DNA from: Mesostigma viride
Lineage: Eukaryota > Streptophyta > Mesostigmatophyceae > Mesostigmatales > Mesostigmataceae
Assembly: GCA_009746045.1 (NCBI GenBank)
Contig: RPFO01001598.1
Span: forward strand, 1,288,227 to 1,352,226
DNA: 64,000 nucleotides
Reading direction: 5' to 3'
The position numbers were made by a program, and so were the translations under genes. The notes under the pieces are model-generated. The model did no database searches. It worked only from the letters and a program-made list of their open reading frames with translations, and was not told the DNA's origin. Below, piece after piece: positions 10,563 to 23,300 of the stretch (position 1 is the first letter of the stretch; every line of letters starts with the position of its first letter).

Positions 10563-10900
10563 AAAGGTACTTTCCACGGCGACCGTTCGAATGTTTGTTG
10601 CGTAACTACCAAGGACCGATACGGCCCAAAGTGGTGGCGAATTCTGTACTTGAAGTTCCGCAAGAGACAGACTGACTGACTTGTTACGAGCTGACCACCG
10701 GCCCAACACGTAAAGTACGTACAGAAGTACAGAACGTAAAGAGGAGCCCCCTACATACATATTGCATGGGTTGGCGTCTTGACTGTTTTATTTCCAAGGT
10801 GGCGAGGTCTGCGTGCGCATGTATATTCACAGGCATCGTCTCACTTCGAAGTTCACAATCCATCCATAACTTTTGCTCTAAAAGCTGGTTTCGTGGTATT

Positions 10901-11911
10901 ATGAAGCAGATGGAAGGAATCGCCATTGAGATATTCCCGGCTGTGCTGCCGGAGCGTCGTGAAATGGCGGCGGCGAGAGACGTCGTCATTTATGATTTTT
11001 ACGAATATCTACAAACATTTCGCGGCTGCATTTCGGCCGTGCCCAACGTAACGATCCAGATGAACACCGAGAAGAAGTTGAAGAATCTTTCGGAGGAGAC
11101 GGTGCTGCTTTTGGAGGCGCGTTTTCCTGTTGAGTACCTGTCGGAGGCATTTACTGCCGTCCCCCTGCGCTTCGTCTCCGCAAACGCCCTGTTGGCAGAA
11201 TTTGCAGGCACGAGCGTTGCCGCTTATCTCGCAGGCATTCCTCGCCAGTCTTCGTCTCGCTACGACGTGTTTGTGCGATTTACGGAGCGCGACAACGACG
11301 GCGTCTTAGTCGCGGCGTCTTTCCCCGTCACCGCGCAGGGAACTCCGGGTGACTGCGACGGGGTTTTGTTCTATTATGACGAGAAGCCGTCCGAGGGTGG
11401 TCGTTGCGTCAAGTGTTTCAATGGTGGCGCTGGCGTCGATCTGAAGGTATGCCGGGAGTGCATGGACGCAACTTATTGCTCCTCGGAATGTCAAGCACGG
11501 CACTTTTTGCTTAATCACGAAGGCAAGTGCGAGTTGATTGCCAATGCCCGCCGTAGCGTGGACGTCTGGCGAAGGGCCAACTACGAGGAAGAGAACCCTG
11601 TGCAGCAAGCGTCTGTGCCGCAAGTGGCTGTGCCACAGGAGGCTTTGCCGCAAGTGGATGTGGCGCAAGTGGCTGTGGCGCCAGTGGCTGTGCCGGGAGT
11701 GGATGCGGCTCTCGAGGATGTGGCGCCAGTGGCATCATCTCAAGTGGCTGTGGTGCAAGTGGCCGTGCCACAAGTGGCTGTGGCGCCAGTGGCTGTGCCG
11801 GAAGTGGCTGTGGCGCAAATGGCTGAGCCGCCAGTGGCTGTGGCGCCAGGGGCTGTGCCGGTGGACGATTTTGCCGCAAAGGGATGTGGCGATGGAGAAT
11901 GTGCTAAGTGA
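10901..11911 (+). CDS. MYND zinc-finger protein with Pro-Val-Ala repeat tail
   Basis: From the ATG at 10901 it is 336 residues. Residues about 169-210 hold a complete MYND finger: CVKC, then CREC, YCSSEC, a His three residues later and a final H-x3-C. MYND fingers bind proline-rich partners, commonly in chromatin proteins. The first 165 residues (LEARFPVEYLSEAF, RYDVFVRFTERD) look globular but I do not recognise the fold. The last 100 residues are a degenerate repeat of PQVAVAPVAVP. An in-frame upstream opening at 10766 exists but begins inside promoter-like sequence. It is the first gene inside the left end of the giant element, and no close transposition function is suggested. No SET domain is present. 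Confidence 0.75.
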   Translation: MKQMEGIAIEIFPAVLPERREMAAARDVVIYDFYEYLQTFRGCISAVPNVTIQMNTEKKLKNLSEETVLLLEARFPVEYLSEAFTAVPLRFVSANALLAEFAGTSVAAYLAGIPRQSSSRYDVFVRFTERDNDGVLVAASFPVTAQGTPGDCDGVLFYYDEKPSEGGRCVKCFNGGAGVDLKVCRECMDATYCSSECQARHFLLNHEGKCELIANARRSVDVWRRANYEEENPVQQASVPQVAVPQEALPQVDVAQVAVAPVAVPGVDAALEDVAPVASSQVAVVQVAVPQVAVAPVAVPEVAVAQMAEPPVAVAPGAVPVDDFAAKGCGDGECAK

Positions 11912-12119
11912 AACAACCTTGGCTGGACGCATGTCATGCTAACCCTTCTGTGACCCACCAAAGTGTGGGCACCAATGTGATGGAAAAACCTTTCCAACAC
12001 AAGTAGAATTGATCAGCGATATGTGGAGACAACCTACAGTACGGTACTTACATGGATGTAGTGCCATGATGAACATAAACTTCCATCGTTGCTAGAGTGT
12101 TAGGAAGCCTGGTACCAGT

Positions 12120-12675
12120 AAACTATACTAGTACGATGAAAGGCTAGACACCCCGGGCCCCACGACGGAGGGCACGGCTAGCCCGCCGGCTAGCACGGCT
12201 AGATGTAGCATGTTCCTTCCAATATGAACCTAAATCTCCTGCATCAAGTATATAGCAGTCATTCACTTTATATACATGCATGCTGTAGCGAGCAAATAAG
12301 TGGACAACTGAAAGGGGTCAACCAATTTAATTGCAAAGCCGTAGTATGTCTGCAAGCAAGCCTGCCTTTAGATAAGGAGAGTTGGGTCTTATGATAGGTA
12401 TCATAAGACCCAACTCTCCTTATCTAAAGGCAGGCTTGCTTGCAGACATACTACGGCTTTGCAATTGCCTTGGTTGACCCCTTTCAGTTGTCCACTTATT
12501 TGCTCGCTACAGCATGCATGTATATAAAGTGAATGACTGCTATATACTTGATGCAGGAGATTTAGGTTCATATTGGAAGGAACATGCTACATCTAGCCGT
12601 GCTAGCCGGCGGGCTAGCCGTGCCCTCCGTCGTGGGGCCCGGGGTGTCTAGCCTTTCATCGTACTAGTATAGTTT
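12120..12675. repeat. 556-bp near-perfect palindrome
   Basis: Arms 12120-12396 and 12399-12675 are separated by only two bases (GG at 12397-12398). The only clear mismatch block I see is near 12330/12465. It would extrude as a long hairpin. No coding. It lies between the MYND and USP-like genes. The region 11912-12119 upstream holds nothing I can identify. Confidence 0.95.
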
Positions 12676-12763
12676 AGGTTGACTGTGCATTAGTTTGTAT
12701 TAAGTGAAACATACTCGATGACAAGTTGATATTAAGTTGTCCTCACCATTCACATTTATTGGC

Positions 12764-12815
12764 ATTAATTAATTAACTACGCGGAGTCCCGGTGGGGAGC
12801 CGTGGAGCATGATTG
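12764..12815. repeat. TTAATTAA plus GC hairpin motif, dispersed copy
   Basis: ATTAATTAATTAA is followed by CGGAGTCCCGGTGGGGAGCC and then GTGGAGC, able to form a short stem around GGGGA. Related copies are at about 7000-7075, 59648-59700 and 60280-60450. Confidence 0.5.
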
Positions 12816-12828
12816 ACACTGCACTCGG

Positions 12829-15800
12829 TTAGTTCTGGCATGGCGTAATCACACGGTACACCGCTCCATACATGCAGCCGGTCAACTGCTGGACGACATC
12901 ACTCAGACGACCACGTGGCTGGACGGTTTCCAAAAGGTCATCATACTCCACCCACTCGTCGCACCACCTGGTGGGGTCAGTGCTTGCAGGCACCAATGTG
13001 GTCCAACTGGTGCTTAAAATACGCTCGCATGAGAATTGCAAGGCGCAGGTCCACTGTGCGTTTAGACATGGCACCGTCTTCATCCACATTAATTTCCACA
13101 TTGAAAGCGACGGGCAAAGGAGGCCCACTGTACTCGGCCAAGGGGATACGCTTCTCCCCATGGAGCATGGTAAACACCAGGTATGCGGGGTTGCCTTTAA
13201 AGACACGCTGCCTCAGGCACGGTTCCGGTCCCAAGCTTTTACACCGTGCGACTTGGTGGATGCTTATATAGCCTTCCAGGCAGACAGCCCGCATGTTGGC
13301 CAACAAACCGGCGTTGTCCATGAGGCGTGCCAGTACGGAACTGTGCTGCACACGTAGGTCGATTGGATGCCGGCGCCCGGCGGGGGTTCACAATCTTCTT
13401 TTTCCGAAGCGCGTGCGACACACTTGTAGGGTGTAAAGGTAGGCTGGCACCCCTTCAAATGTACAAGAAGTACCGACAATGCTTCATGGACGGACCCCAT
13501 TCCTCCCACTTTAATCGGCAGCTCACGAGCCCGGGCGACTTTGGAAAGCTGATCAAACAGCATGTTCCGCCATTTAGTCATCATGTCCAGCCTACCAGCA
13601 CTCCGGTAGAACATCAATTTCATGAGAATCCAGCCGATCCGGCAAATATCCGGGGTATGTGGCACACCAGGCGGACGTGTAACGAGGAATGACAGTCCTG
13701 GGGCGCCAAGTGTTTGCAAGACAAACAAGATGGTAAAAAAAATCACGTCAACTGCTGCATCTAAGAAGCAACAGTTTTTTTCGTTTTCCATAACGCGTTG
13801 ATGCTCGCCTGTTACGACCAAGTCTTCCTCCGCCATAAACCTGGCACCCTGCTGGCAAGACGTGCACGGGGCATCATCACCCACCACCTTCAGTGGCGCG
13901 GCTGGCCTTGGGTTTCGCTTTCGCTTCCCCCCCGCAGCCGCAGCCGCAGCCTCAGCCGCATCCGCCCACGCATCCACGTCTACAAATTCGTGAGGCCCCG
14001 TACGTGCCTGCTCCTCGGTTGGGCGCTTCTCAGCACTGTCCACCTCCTCCGCATCTTCAGAAACTGTCCACCCATCATTGCTGGCCGCGACCCCGCCCCC
14101 GCTGCCCGCGGCCTCACCCCCGCTGCCCCCGCCCACCACCGCCGTGGCGGCCTCGTCCCCGCTGCCCCCGCCCACCGGCGCCGTGGCGGCCTCACCCCCG
14201 CTGCCCCCGCCCACCACCGCCGTGGCGGCCTCGTCCCCGCTGCCCCCGCCCACCGGCGCCGTGGCGGCCTCACCCCCGCTGCCCCCGCCCACCACCGGCG
14301 TGGCGGCCTCGTCCCCGCTGCCCCCGCCCACCGGCGCCGTGGCGGCCTCACCCCCGCTGCCCCCGCCCACCACCGCCGTGGCGGCCTCATCCCGGCTGCC
14401 CCCGCCCACCACCGCCGTGGCGGCCTCACCCCCGCTGCCCCCGCCCACCACCGGCGTGGCGGCCTCGTCCCCGCTGCCCCCGCCCACCACCGGCGTGGCG
14501 GCCTCGTCCCCGCTGCCCCCGCCCACCGGCGCCGTGGCGGCCACGTCCCCGCTGCCCCCGCCCACCACCGCCGTGGCGGCCTCGTCCCCGCTGCCCCCGC
14601 CCACCACCGGCGTGGCGGCCTCACCCCCGCTGCCCCCGCCCACCACCGGCGTGGCGGCCTCGTCCCCGCTGCCCCGCCCACCGGCGCCGTGGCGGCCTCA
14701 CCCCCGCTGCCCCCGCCCACCACCGGCGTGGCGGCCTCGTCCCCGCTGCCCCCGCCCACCACCGCCGTGGCGGCCTCGTCCCCGCTGCCCCGATTGGCTG
14801 CTGATGCCACGCGCATGAGCTGCAACACACAGTGCCGATCACACACATCACCAGGCAGATTATTGCTGTAAATAAGCCCGGTGTGCCAAGGCCGTGGACA
14901 TCCTAACAATGGAGATGCTCAGATAAGACGTTACTGCTTGAACACAACAAACAACCCGATAAACAGGTAAACTCAGTGCAAAATAACAGGAGCCCTACCT
15001 GCGCGAGTATCTGGTTGGTCACGACTGCCTGCGCCAGATTACCCGCTGCAACGGGGTCTTTAAGGATTGGCGCCGCACTTGCTGTCACGCCTTGCAAAGC
15101 CTCTAGCGCAGCTCGAAGCAGATGTTGCGCCTCAATTGCTACCTCGTAGCCAGCACGGGCAGCACTGTCCGCATGTGGGAGGCTTGATAAGCCCCCTGAG
15201 AGAGCCAAGGACGGCATTGGGGGGGAGGCGGAGGTTAGGGGCGGGGGAAGGACTGCGAGCTGACCCTGCGTCGCTGGTTGCCGTGTATTACCCCCAGACG
15301 CAACCGGCGCTGCACCTTCAGCCTCTTTCTGCTCATCAGCAGACGATGTTGAGGCTCCAAGCTTCCGCAGCTTTGCATCGCGCTCACTCTTGACAGGCCA
15401 CACCTTTGCAGCGCGCTTATTCTGGTGCTCATTCAGTCGTCGATGCTGCGTACAAACGGCATCCATGTACATTGAAGCAGCATGAAACCAGGAACACCCC
15501 ATGCCACAAATTCAGAGACGTCACCCATGTGCCTCGGCCGGTTGGTTCAAGGCCTAGCATTCTACCTGCAATGCATCCAACAGAAAGCAACAACATTGTA
15601 GCTACATTACAGGGAAAACCTTACGGCGGCCGTGCATGCGTTGACGTCCCACGTATCGCCAGCCAGCTTCTTCAGGTCATCCTTGCGCCTGTGTAACTCC
15701 TGTTTCGTGTGTAAGGTAACGACGAGCCTCTCAACGGGAGAGCCCTTAAAATCTCTGGACAGACTGACGAAGTCATTCGGTGTCTTGCAATTGTTCACCT

Positions 15801-16128
15801 GCGCTCCGTGCACGTGCATCCCGGCCCGCGTACGTCCAAAGCATGGATGCCAGCCACCAGATTGGGTTGTCAACAACCGACGAAAAGCATCAGGTGCATG
15901 TTGGCCCAAAAAAAACAAAAAGGGCATGGCGCCCGGCCACGCATCACCTGCCTGCATAACGCCAGGGACAACGACCTTGTCTCCGTAATATGCCCAGCCG
16001 CGTAACATGAAATTATACCCGCCAACTGCGTAACCGTCTACTGTACTTACCGGCTCACGCAATGTCGAGCGCATGGTGGCCAGTGTGTCCTTCACTCTCT
16101 CCGCCGACGTAGCCAAGCCGTCTGCCAT
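12829..16128 (-). pseudogene. Divergent ubiquitin-specific-protease-like gene with Gly/Ser repeat region, frameshifted
   Basis: Reads right to left. The first exon (16128 to about 15625, MADGLATSAERVKDTL) has no known domain and ends at a GCC|GTAAGG donor. A second exon of about 15450-15005 ends CAG|GTAGGG. A long exon follows from about 14890. It contains tandem GGGSGDEAATAVV repeats, an acidic linker, then NCCFLDAAVDVIFF near 13776-13735, which fits the Cys box of C19 proteases (N-x-C-x-L-D/N). Further on come NPAYLVFTMLHGEKRIPL and, near 12980-12930, HQLDHIG followed by WCDEWVEYDDL, which fits the His box and the terminal W-x-x-YDD. Single-base shifts occur at about 14672 (C run), 13351 and 12983. 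Either assembly errors or decay broke it. It would remove ubiquitin-like tags if functional; the USP call is by motif only. Confidence 0.5.
14085..14800. repeat. GC-rich coding minisatellite, about 57-60 bp units
   Basis: About twelve units of CCCCGCTGCCCCCGCCCACC followed by a variable CCGGCG/ACCGCC and GTGGCGGCCTC. On the minus strand this encodes GGGSGDEAAT-A/P-VV repeats of the USP-like gene. Long ORFs in the other five frames are by-products. One unit (about 14665-14685) lacks one C, which shifts the coding frame. Confidence 0.9.
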
Positions 16129-16206
16129 CGCTGCCGTTCGTGCAACTTTCCGACCACCTACGTCAAAACATCATTTTTTCAAGGATGGTAAGTCATCCTC
16201 AAGTCC

Positions 16207-16525
16207 GCCTGTAAGTGGGTGCACACGGGTGTACACTCCGGGTGTACACAGGTGTACACGCCGGGTGCACTTCGGTCTACTGCCACACGCTAAGGCCCTG
16301 TATGCACTGTATGTAGTGGCGTGACCCACAACGACGTTGTGGATCACGCCACTACATAACATATGTACAGTATGCAAGCGCCGACACTTGAGCGTGGCGG
16401 TGGGCCGAAGTGTAGCGTGACCCACAACGTCGTTGTGGGTCACGCTCCACTTCGGTCTGCACTGCCGGGTGCACACGGGTGTACACTCCGGGTGTACACT
16501 CCGGGTATACATGCCGGGTGTACAC
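16207..16525. mobile_element. Foldback MITE of the GTGCACACGGGTGTACAC family
   Basis: Contains GTGGGTGCACACGGGTGTAC, CTCCGGGTGTACAC and two inverted arms CGTGACCCACAACGACGTTG and CACTTCGGTCTACTGCC. Related copies are at 31031-31088, 57388-57730 and 60449-60614. It has no coding capacity. Confidence 0.75.
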
Positions 16526-16560
16526 GGTGAAGAGGCGCGACAAGTTGCGCACTGGCCCCC

Positions 16561-16860
16561 TTGCGCCGTCCTACAGTACTCCTTATGTACGCAAGTCGGT
16601 AGATTGCGTACCTAATGAGACCGCAATTTTCAAATTGCGAGGCGCGACAAGTGCGCACTTGCGCCCTTGCGCCGTCCTACAGTACTCCTTATGTACGCAA
16701 GTCGGTAGATTGCGTACCTAATGAGACCGCAATTTTCAAATTGCGAGGCGCGACAAGTGCGCACTTGCGCCCTTGCGCCGTCCTACAGTACTACTTATGT
16801 ACGCAAGTCGGTAGATTGCGTACCTAATGAGACGGCAAATTTCAAATTGCGAGGCGCCAG
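16561..16860. repeat. 106-bp tandem repeat, three copies
   Basis: The unit begins GCCGTCCTACAGTACTCCTT and ends in GCGCACTTGCGCCCTTGC. It includes GTACGCAAGTCGGTAGATTG. It lies just upstream of the transposase gene and could be promoter-associated. The short ORFs across it are repeats of each other. Confidence 0.9.
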
Positions 16861-18124
16861 ATCCAGGCCCGACGCCGATTTGCGAATGGTCAGATTCGCA
16901 ACACTGACTAACCCGCGCGTCCGATGCCCGCGAAACGTCAACTCAGCCACGTGTAGGTCGGCAAATATCTGGCAAAGTCGGTGCAAATTGAGTTTGGCGC
17001 CCAAATTTGCATATAAAAAAGAGCATCGGTCGTCCTGTGGCACATCCACCACCAACCTGACCTGCGCACAACCCAAGTGTGCGCACCATCCATACTGTAC
17101 ACGTGTGCCCACCACGAGGGCTGGCGCCATAGCCACGCCCCATGACTAACTTCACAGGCAAAGAAAGTGGGGCTAAACCACGGCGGAGACAGCCGCAGCT
17201 GTGCGCGCGCGTTCCGGGCAATAGTGACAATGTTTTGCCCACCGCTGACGACAAGGCGGCGCCCATCCTGGAGCCACCCAAGACAAAGCTGGTCACGCTC
17301 GTGAGCGCGAAGCAGAAAGTTGTCGCAGTCACGTGTATCGAACAGGGAACTACCACGCCGTCGGCCGTCGCCAAGCAATATGGAGTGAGCACTTCGACCG
17401 TCTGCCGGTGGCTGGAATCTGAGACGAAGGCGAAGATCCGTGCCATGGCTGATGACCCAAGCCTGAAAAACCACTCGGGCCGAGGGTTGGTGCCCGGCAA
17501 ACAACGAGAAGGCCGCTTTCCATTAATGGAGGCGGATTTGAGGGACTGGATCGTCAGCCAGAAGAGAGCCCCTGTGCTTGCGTAAGTTTGCATGCTTTCC
17601 TTGTTCTTCGTTTTGCTGAAAACACTGATGGGTAGTTTCTGTCTTTAAACAGCGGCATGTGTATTTGGTGAACATTCGAAGGAGCGCAAAAGCTTGCTGA
17701 TTGTCGCCCTCTCATTGCTTGCGTGCCTGTTTTTCCCAATCGTATTGCAGCGTCGTCAAAGCACAGGCCAAGATCTTGATGGCTAAACATTACCCGACGG
17801 CGGGGATGGGCTTTGCGTACTCCGACACGTGGGCCCGCGAGTTCGCGTGCCGACGGGGCCTTGTCACGCGGATGGCGAGCAACCACCGCAATCACTAGGA
17901 AGGGGGGTGTGACATTTTGTGATATTTTGTGACATATCACGTGACATTCTGTGATGTGGATGTGACAAAATGTGACACTTTGTGATTTTTTGTGACAAAA
18001 CTGTGATATTCTGTGACATTTCGTGACAAATCATGTGATAAAACCAGCATATTCTGTGATTATCTTTGTGACAAAAACAAGGAAATTATCACAAAATATC
18101 AATGTCACGACTTGACAAAACGCA

Positions 18125-18360
18125 CTGACAAAATCCGTGACATTATCACTGATATATCACGAAAAAAAGGGTGACAAATCCGTGACATTATCACTGATAT
18201 ATCACGAAAAAAAGGGTGACAAATCCGTGACATTATCACTGATATATCAGGAAAAAAGGGTGACAAAATCCGTGACATTGTCACTGATATATCAGGAAAA
18301 AAGGGTGACAAAATCCGTGACATTGTCACTGATAAATCTAGGGAGAAAACAGTGACATAA
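18125..18360. repeat. About 47-bp tandem repeat, five copies
   Basis: The unit is AAATCCGTGACATTATCACT followed by GATATATCACGAAAAAAGGGTGAC. It belongs to the left subterminal region of CACTA element 1. Confidence 0.9.
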
Positions 18361-18969
18361 AACCACGGGCGATCATGACATATCACACAGATATATCGTG
18401 ACATGTCACACAGATATATCAGAACACATTCCAAAGCAAAACGGATGAAAAGCACGCCTCGCGATTTCTTTATTACAAATATAAAGATAAATGTAACAGA
18501 TCTTCATTCTTCAGTCTTGATTCTTCATTCTTCAACAGTGATTATCGATCAGTGACAATTTGCAAACGCCGGCTTGGCGCTTGTCGTTGCGTGACAGAAA
18601 TCTCGGAATGTTCCTGGAATGCATTAAAAAACGCACATGCGCAAGAAACATGAACGGATGGTTGGTGTCAATTGTCTCATCTGCCACCGCACCCTAGTAA
18701 CCAATTCATGAACAAGAAAGCGCTCGGTATAGATCAAGAAAACAAAAACAAACATGCGCAGCCGTAGTGCCTAGATGACGATGTCAAGTGGACGACGACG
18801 AGGAGGCCGGCACCTTGTCTCCCTGTGAGCAGAAAAAAAAGGCAAGTTTAAACACTCAAGATGTGTCATAGCCTTTCACAGCCTCGATCAATAGAAATGT
18901 TGCACATCAAAATCAACGTGTTGCCTAGAACATCCTTGAATGGGTTTCAAGAACAGCAAGGCGGCCTCC

Positions 18970-20035
18970 CCCCCGCAAACTCATAATCCCAGTGTTTACA
19001 ACCCCCTCATGAGGGGGTTGTAAAATTGCAATCACTCATTAAAAAAAAATAAAAATAAATCCCAGTTTCACACACTGCCCACTCATAAATAATCCCAGGT
19101 TCTGACAGCCCCCGCTCAGCCCACTCATGAACAACCCAGTTTAGACCCCCCCACTCATACACTATCCCAGTTTCCCACAGCCCCCACTCAGCCCACTCTG
19201 ACATAAACCACCCCAGTTTAGACCCCCCTCTCATAAATAACCCCAGTTTCCCACAGTCACCACTCAGCCACCCATAAACCACCCAGTTTCCAACCCGCCC
19301 CCCCTCATAAATAATCCCAATGGTTTTCAACCCCCTCAATCAGTAATCAAAAACAAAAAAATCCCACTTTTCACACACTGCCTACTCATAAATAATCCCA
19401 GTTTATGACAGCCCCTGCTCAGCCCACTCATAAACAATCCAGTTAAATACAACCCCCCACCCACACATTATCCCAGTTTCCCACAGCCCCACTCAGCCCA
19501 CTCTGACATAAACCACACCAGTTTAGACCCCCCCTCTCATAAATAACCCCAGGTTCCTACAGCCCCCCACTCAGCCCACTCATAAACCACCCATGCAGTT
19601 TACAACCTCCCCCTCATATTAACCCCAGTTCTCCACAGCCCCCGGGGGCTATGAAAAACGAGTGCGCCACTCAGCCACCTCAAATGCCACCGAGTTTACA
19701 GTCCCCCCCCCCCCATAAATAATCCCAAGTGTTTACAACCTCCTCAACCAGTTGTTAAAAAAAAAAAAAAAACAGTTTCACACACTGCCCACTCATAAAT
19801 AATCCCAGTTTCCGACAGCCCCCGCCCAGCCCACATAAATAACGCGGCTGACAACCCCCCAACAGCCCCCGCTCAGCCCACTAAAAAACAACCCAGTTTA
19901 CAGCCCCTCCACTCATAAATAACCCCAATTTCCCACAGCCCCCACTCTGCCCACTCATGAACTACCCCTGTTTGCAACCCCCCAAATCACACCACTCATA
20001 ACCATGTCCAGGTTTACAACCCCACCCACTCCTGA
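18970..20035. repeat. Diverged about 50-bp tandem array (CCCAGTTT...CAGCCCCCACTCAGCC)
   Basis: Repeats of CCCACTCATAAATAATCCCA followed by GTTTCCCACAGCCCCCACTCA, pyrimidine-biased, with two larger sub-blocks starting at about 19000 and 19330. No coding. The region 18430-18970 before it has no gene that I recognise. Confidence 0.8.
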
Positions 20036-20042
20036 GACTTAC

Positions 20043-20354
20043 TTCAGGGGTTGCATGGGAGACATCGGCCGCCTTTCTGGCTGCAATCATTGCCTCCTTC
20101 TTGGCAAGGAGCGCGGCCAGCGCCGCCTCTACCGAGGCCATGTCTTCATCTGCTCTTTGCGCAGGCAACATGGATGATGGCACCGATGCTGTGGCGGTTG
20201 TTGAAGGGAGTGCTGTCGGGGGCAGGATTGTCGGCGCTGCCGGCGGTGGTGGTGCTGCTGCAGGCAGCTTTGCGAGCTTCGTGCACGGCTGCACTCTTGG
20301 ATCGGCAGCGCTGCGTTTCTCTCGGCGTGAACCGGCCTTCACTACGCTTCCCAT
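20043..20354 (-). CDS. Possible first exon of an unknown gene inside CACTA element 1
   Basis: ATG at 20354 (MGSVVKAGSRREKR). The exon is basic at first, then Ala/Pro-rich, then helical with MASVEAALAALLAKKEAMIA. It ends at a GAA|GTAAGT donor (intron begins 20042). No further exon can be connected because the array to the left is repetitive. Unrecognised; might be part of the element's own gene. Confidence 0.35.
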
Positions 20355-20359
20355 TTCAA

Positions 20360-23300
20360 ATCGATGACCATTGAAGCCTAATTTGACTAAAAATGAGATT
20401 GCTGAAGGGCACTAACATTGTAAGGGTGACCAAGTGAGACCCTAGCACTACTATTATGAAGATACCAAAGACCAAGAAACCACGAAATTGGATATTATGA
20501 GCAACATGTTGAAAGAAGCAAAGCTCATAACTGCGTGTGCTACCAACTCCCTTGCTGCCCCCATGAGGAATTATTAGCCCCCCTCCGCCTGTCCCATGAT
20601 AAGGAATACATAACTAACTGACTGACAAGGAATACGCAACACAATCACAATGATTAGAAAGGAGCTATGGCGTTTCAGAGAAAAAATGATTTTCTTACAA
20701 AACCTTAAGCGTGCTGCTCTCAGTCAGTGTTCCAACAAAAAGTTCTGGTTCAAGATAACTGTCCAGTGGTGTGACTCTTTGGAGGTTTTATCCCAAAGGA
20801 CGAGCCTCAAAGTTGATCACACATGTCTCCTAGAGCCCAATGACTGAACTCCTAATAAAAATAGGCACAAGGATTTTTCTCATATATATTAGACAGTGTC
20901 ATTTTTACAATTTGCTAACAAGGTTAAAAGCGCTGATTGTCAACAAAAAGGAGCTGATGGAAAGTGCAGCAGAGATGGGGTCAATGGGGGAAAACCGGAG
21001 AAAGTCGCGGCAGACGGGATGTAAATAGCAGAAAGACAGTTTACGGCTTTCAACAACAAAGAAGCCTTATGAAAAAATGCAACGCATGTGTGTTTAAATG
21101 TAGGCGGAGCATGATTGCAAAAATGCCAAGTAATTGGAGTTAGAAACAGGAAGAACTGGATGCATTCTAGCAATGCCACATACAGCACGTCGATAACAAA
21201 GTACAGACTCCAGGTATGCGATGGTACCCACTACTCACCACAAGTCTCGACCAGGAGCTAGCCTGCCATTCGCGGGTAGGCCGCAGGTGAGGCCAGCCCA
21301 ACGGTATCAGTCACCCGCAGGTACACGCGCAATTGAAGAGGAAAACGGCAATTCGAAGGCACACATAAGATGCCGAGCGCAGAAAGCACCATGGTATTGA
21401 AAGCCTTCAGAGAATACATATTCAAAGCTCTCAAAGACATGGCCAGCTTTACCCGGCCGCCATGAAATGGCCTCATACACATGAGCACGGCATGCTAACC
21501 GCTGTAAAAGAAGCTGGCAGAATTTTGCTAACCTTAGCGGCTAAGGAGCTTGGCGGCAGGTTCCGGAGATCTTGCTTGCGCTGTGTTTCAGCGTAAAGAA
21601 CGGCTTGATTCAGAACTGGATATGATGTGTCTCAGTCCCTCATTGCTACCTCCATGCTTAATTAAACTCGACATACATCCTAAGTGCACCTACATCATGA
21701 TCCAAACTGCTACGCCGCAATTGCTAGAGAAATCACGTCGTTTCGTGGACCTGCAGCCCCGTTTGTTATTGCACACTCTGTGGTTACATAAAACTAGGTG
21801 GCCCCTTCGCTCGAGCGTACCCTCAGCCCCTCACTGCCTTAGCCATTGCGTGCACCTAGTCGTTTGCCATCGGTTTCGGCGTAATATTTGAATTTTGCGC
21901 AAGGATCCTGACGGGTTGATTCCAGACTTGCGCATGTTGCGAAAGATTTTTGTCCATTCATTCCAGACTCCCAAGCTAGGGGCTGCTGTGGACTGTAGTC
22001 TGAACGGTACGGCTAACAGTTACGATTCCAGGCCAGCGGTCCCAACCAAGCGATACTAGAGAGTCATGTCAGTCGTCTTTTTACTAGTTTCGTCAGTCAG
22101 TTATTCCTAATGTATGGCAAAATGCAAACTTCTACTTGGGGCGAGATGTAGTAGCGGAGAAATCGGAAGGGGACGTGGGCAGGGGGGGGGGCGGGAAGTA
22201 CGACTGATGCCATCTACCGTACGTTATTATCGTCACAAAGCGAGTGACTGACGATAGTAAAGGCCTAAAGGGCCTCTAATGACGACAGTAATGACGATAG
22301 TATTTGGCACTAATGATTGATGACAGGAAGAGCGACGACACCAGACTTTGCGACGTTGATGGGACTTGGCGAATTGCGAGCCCTAATTCCAGTGGTTGCG
22401 CGGGTGTTACGGTTGAAGTTGAAGTTAAGACGACGCGAAAAAAAAAAGACCTTAGAGTTGCACATCTATCCACGCTGCACAGGTGGGAAAGGTGGAAGGG
22501 AGCTGCGATCGGCTCGCAGCCAAGGCGGGATTATGTGCCTTTTGATTTCCAGCAATGTCGCTTCTGTATGAACGCACGTGGTGGTTGGAATAGGAGCATA
22601 GGCTCACTGATGACCGTCGTGATTTATGTAGCCATTAGGGCGTCGTCTCAAATGAATTCAGGAGCGAGCTCGGACAAGGCTACAAGCAGCCATCGGGGGA
22701 GAAACATAGGCATGGTCTAGAATAAAGCTTTAATCGATCTGTTCGCTCAGTGGTACGCACAGCACATTCGGACATCCAGAAGCTGCCCACTCTTTACCAG
22801 TTGAGGTGAGCAAGGAATTCCTCGCCTGAAATACTAATAAGTTTGCATCGACTTTAACATGCATGCCGTACGCACGTGGCATTCTCACGTATCGCCCTAG
22901 GGCCAAGGCTGCTGTGGGCCGCTCGGTTTCATGCCAAGTTAGCCGTGCTTGCCATGAATGCTGCAGCAGTTTCACTATCTCATTCGTACAAGGTCAATAG
23001 ACTATGCAAACGACATCTGATTTAGTTTTCATGAAGGGCATAACCTTGTTCAGATTGAGAGTTGCATGACATGGGCTGCTCTTGCGCCACTTTCCTTGTC
23101 TTAACCAACTGATTCTCTGTTTATGCTTTCGGTCGTTATACATTCGTATGTGTGCATCTGTGTTGCCATTGTGGTGTCAATTTTGCGCGTGTACTTGTGA
23201 TGCCTAATACCGTTGGGCTTGCACGCGGCCCCATCGCATGTGGCAGCGACAAGCTCTTGGTCGCCTGTCCAGCGCGGCGAATTCTTGATGGTGAGCAACG

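Noticed and set aside
13798-14871. Plus-strand Pro/Ala and Arg/Pro ORFs over the 14-kb repeat
   Set aside because: The minus strand carries the conserved protease-like boxes on the same exon; the plus-strand ORFs end with the repeat.
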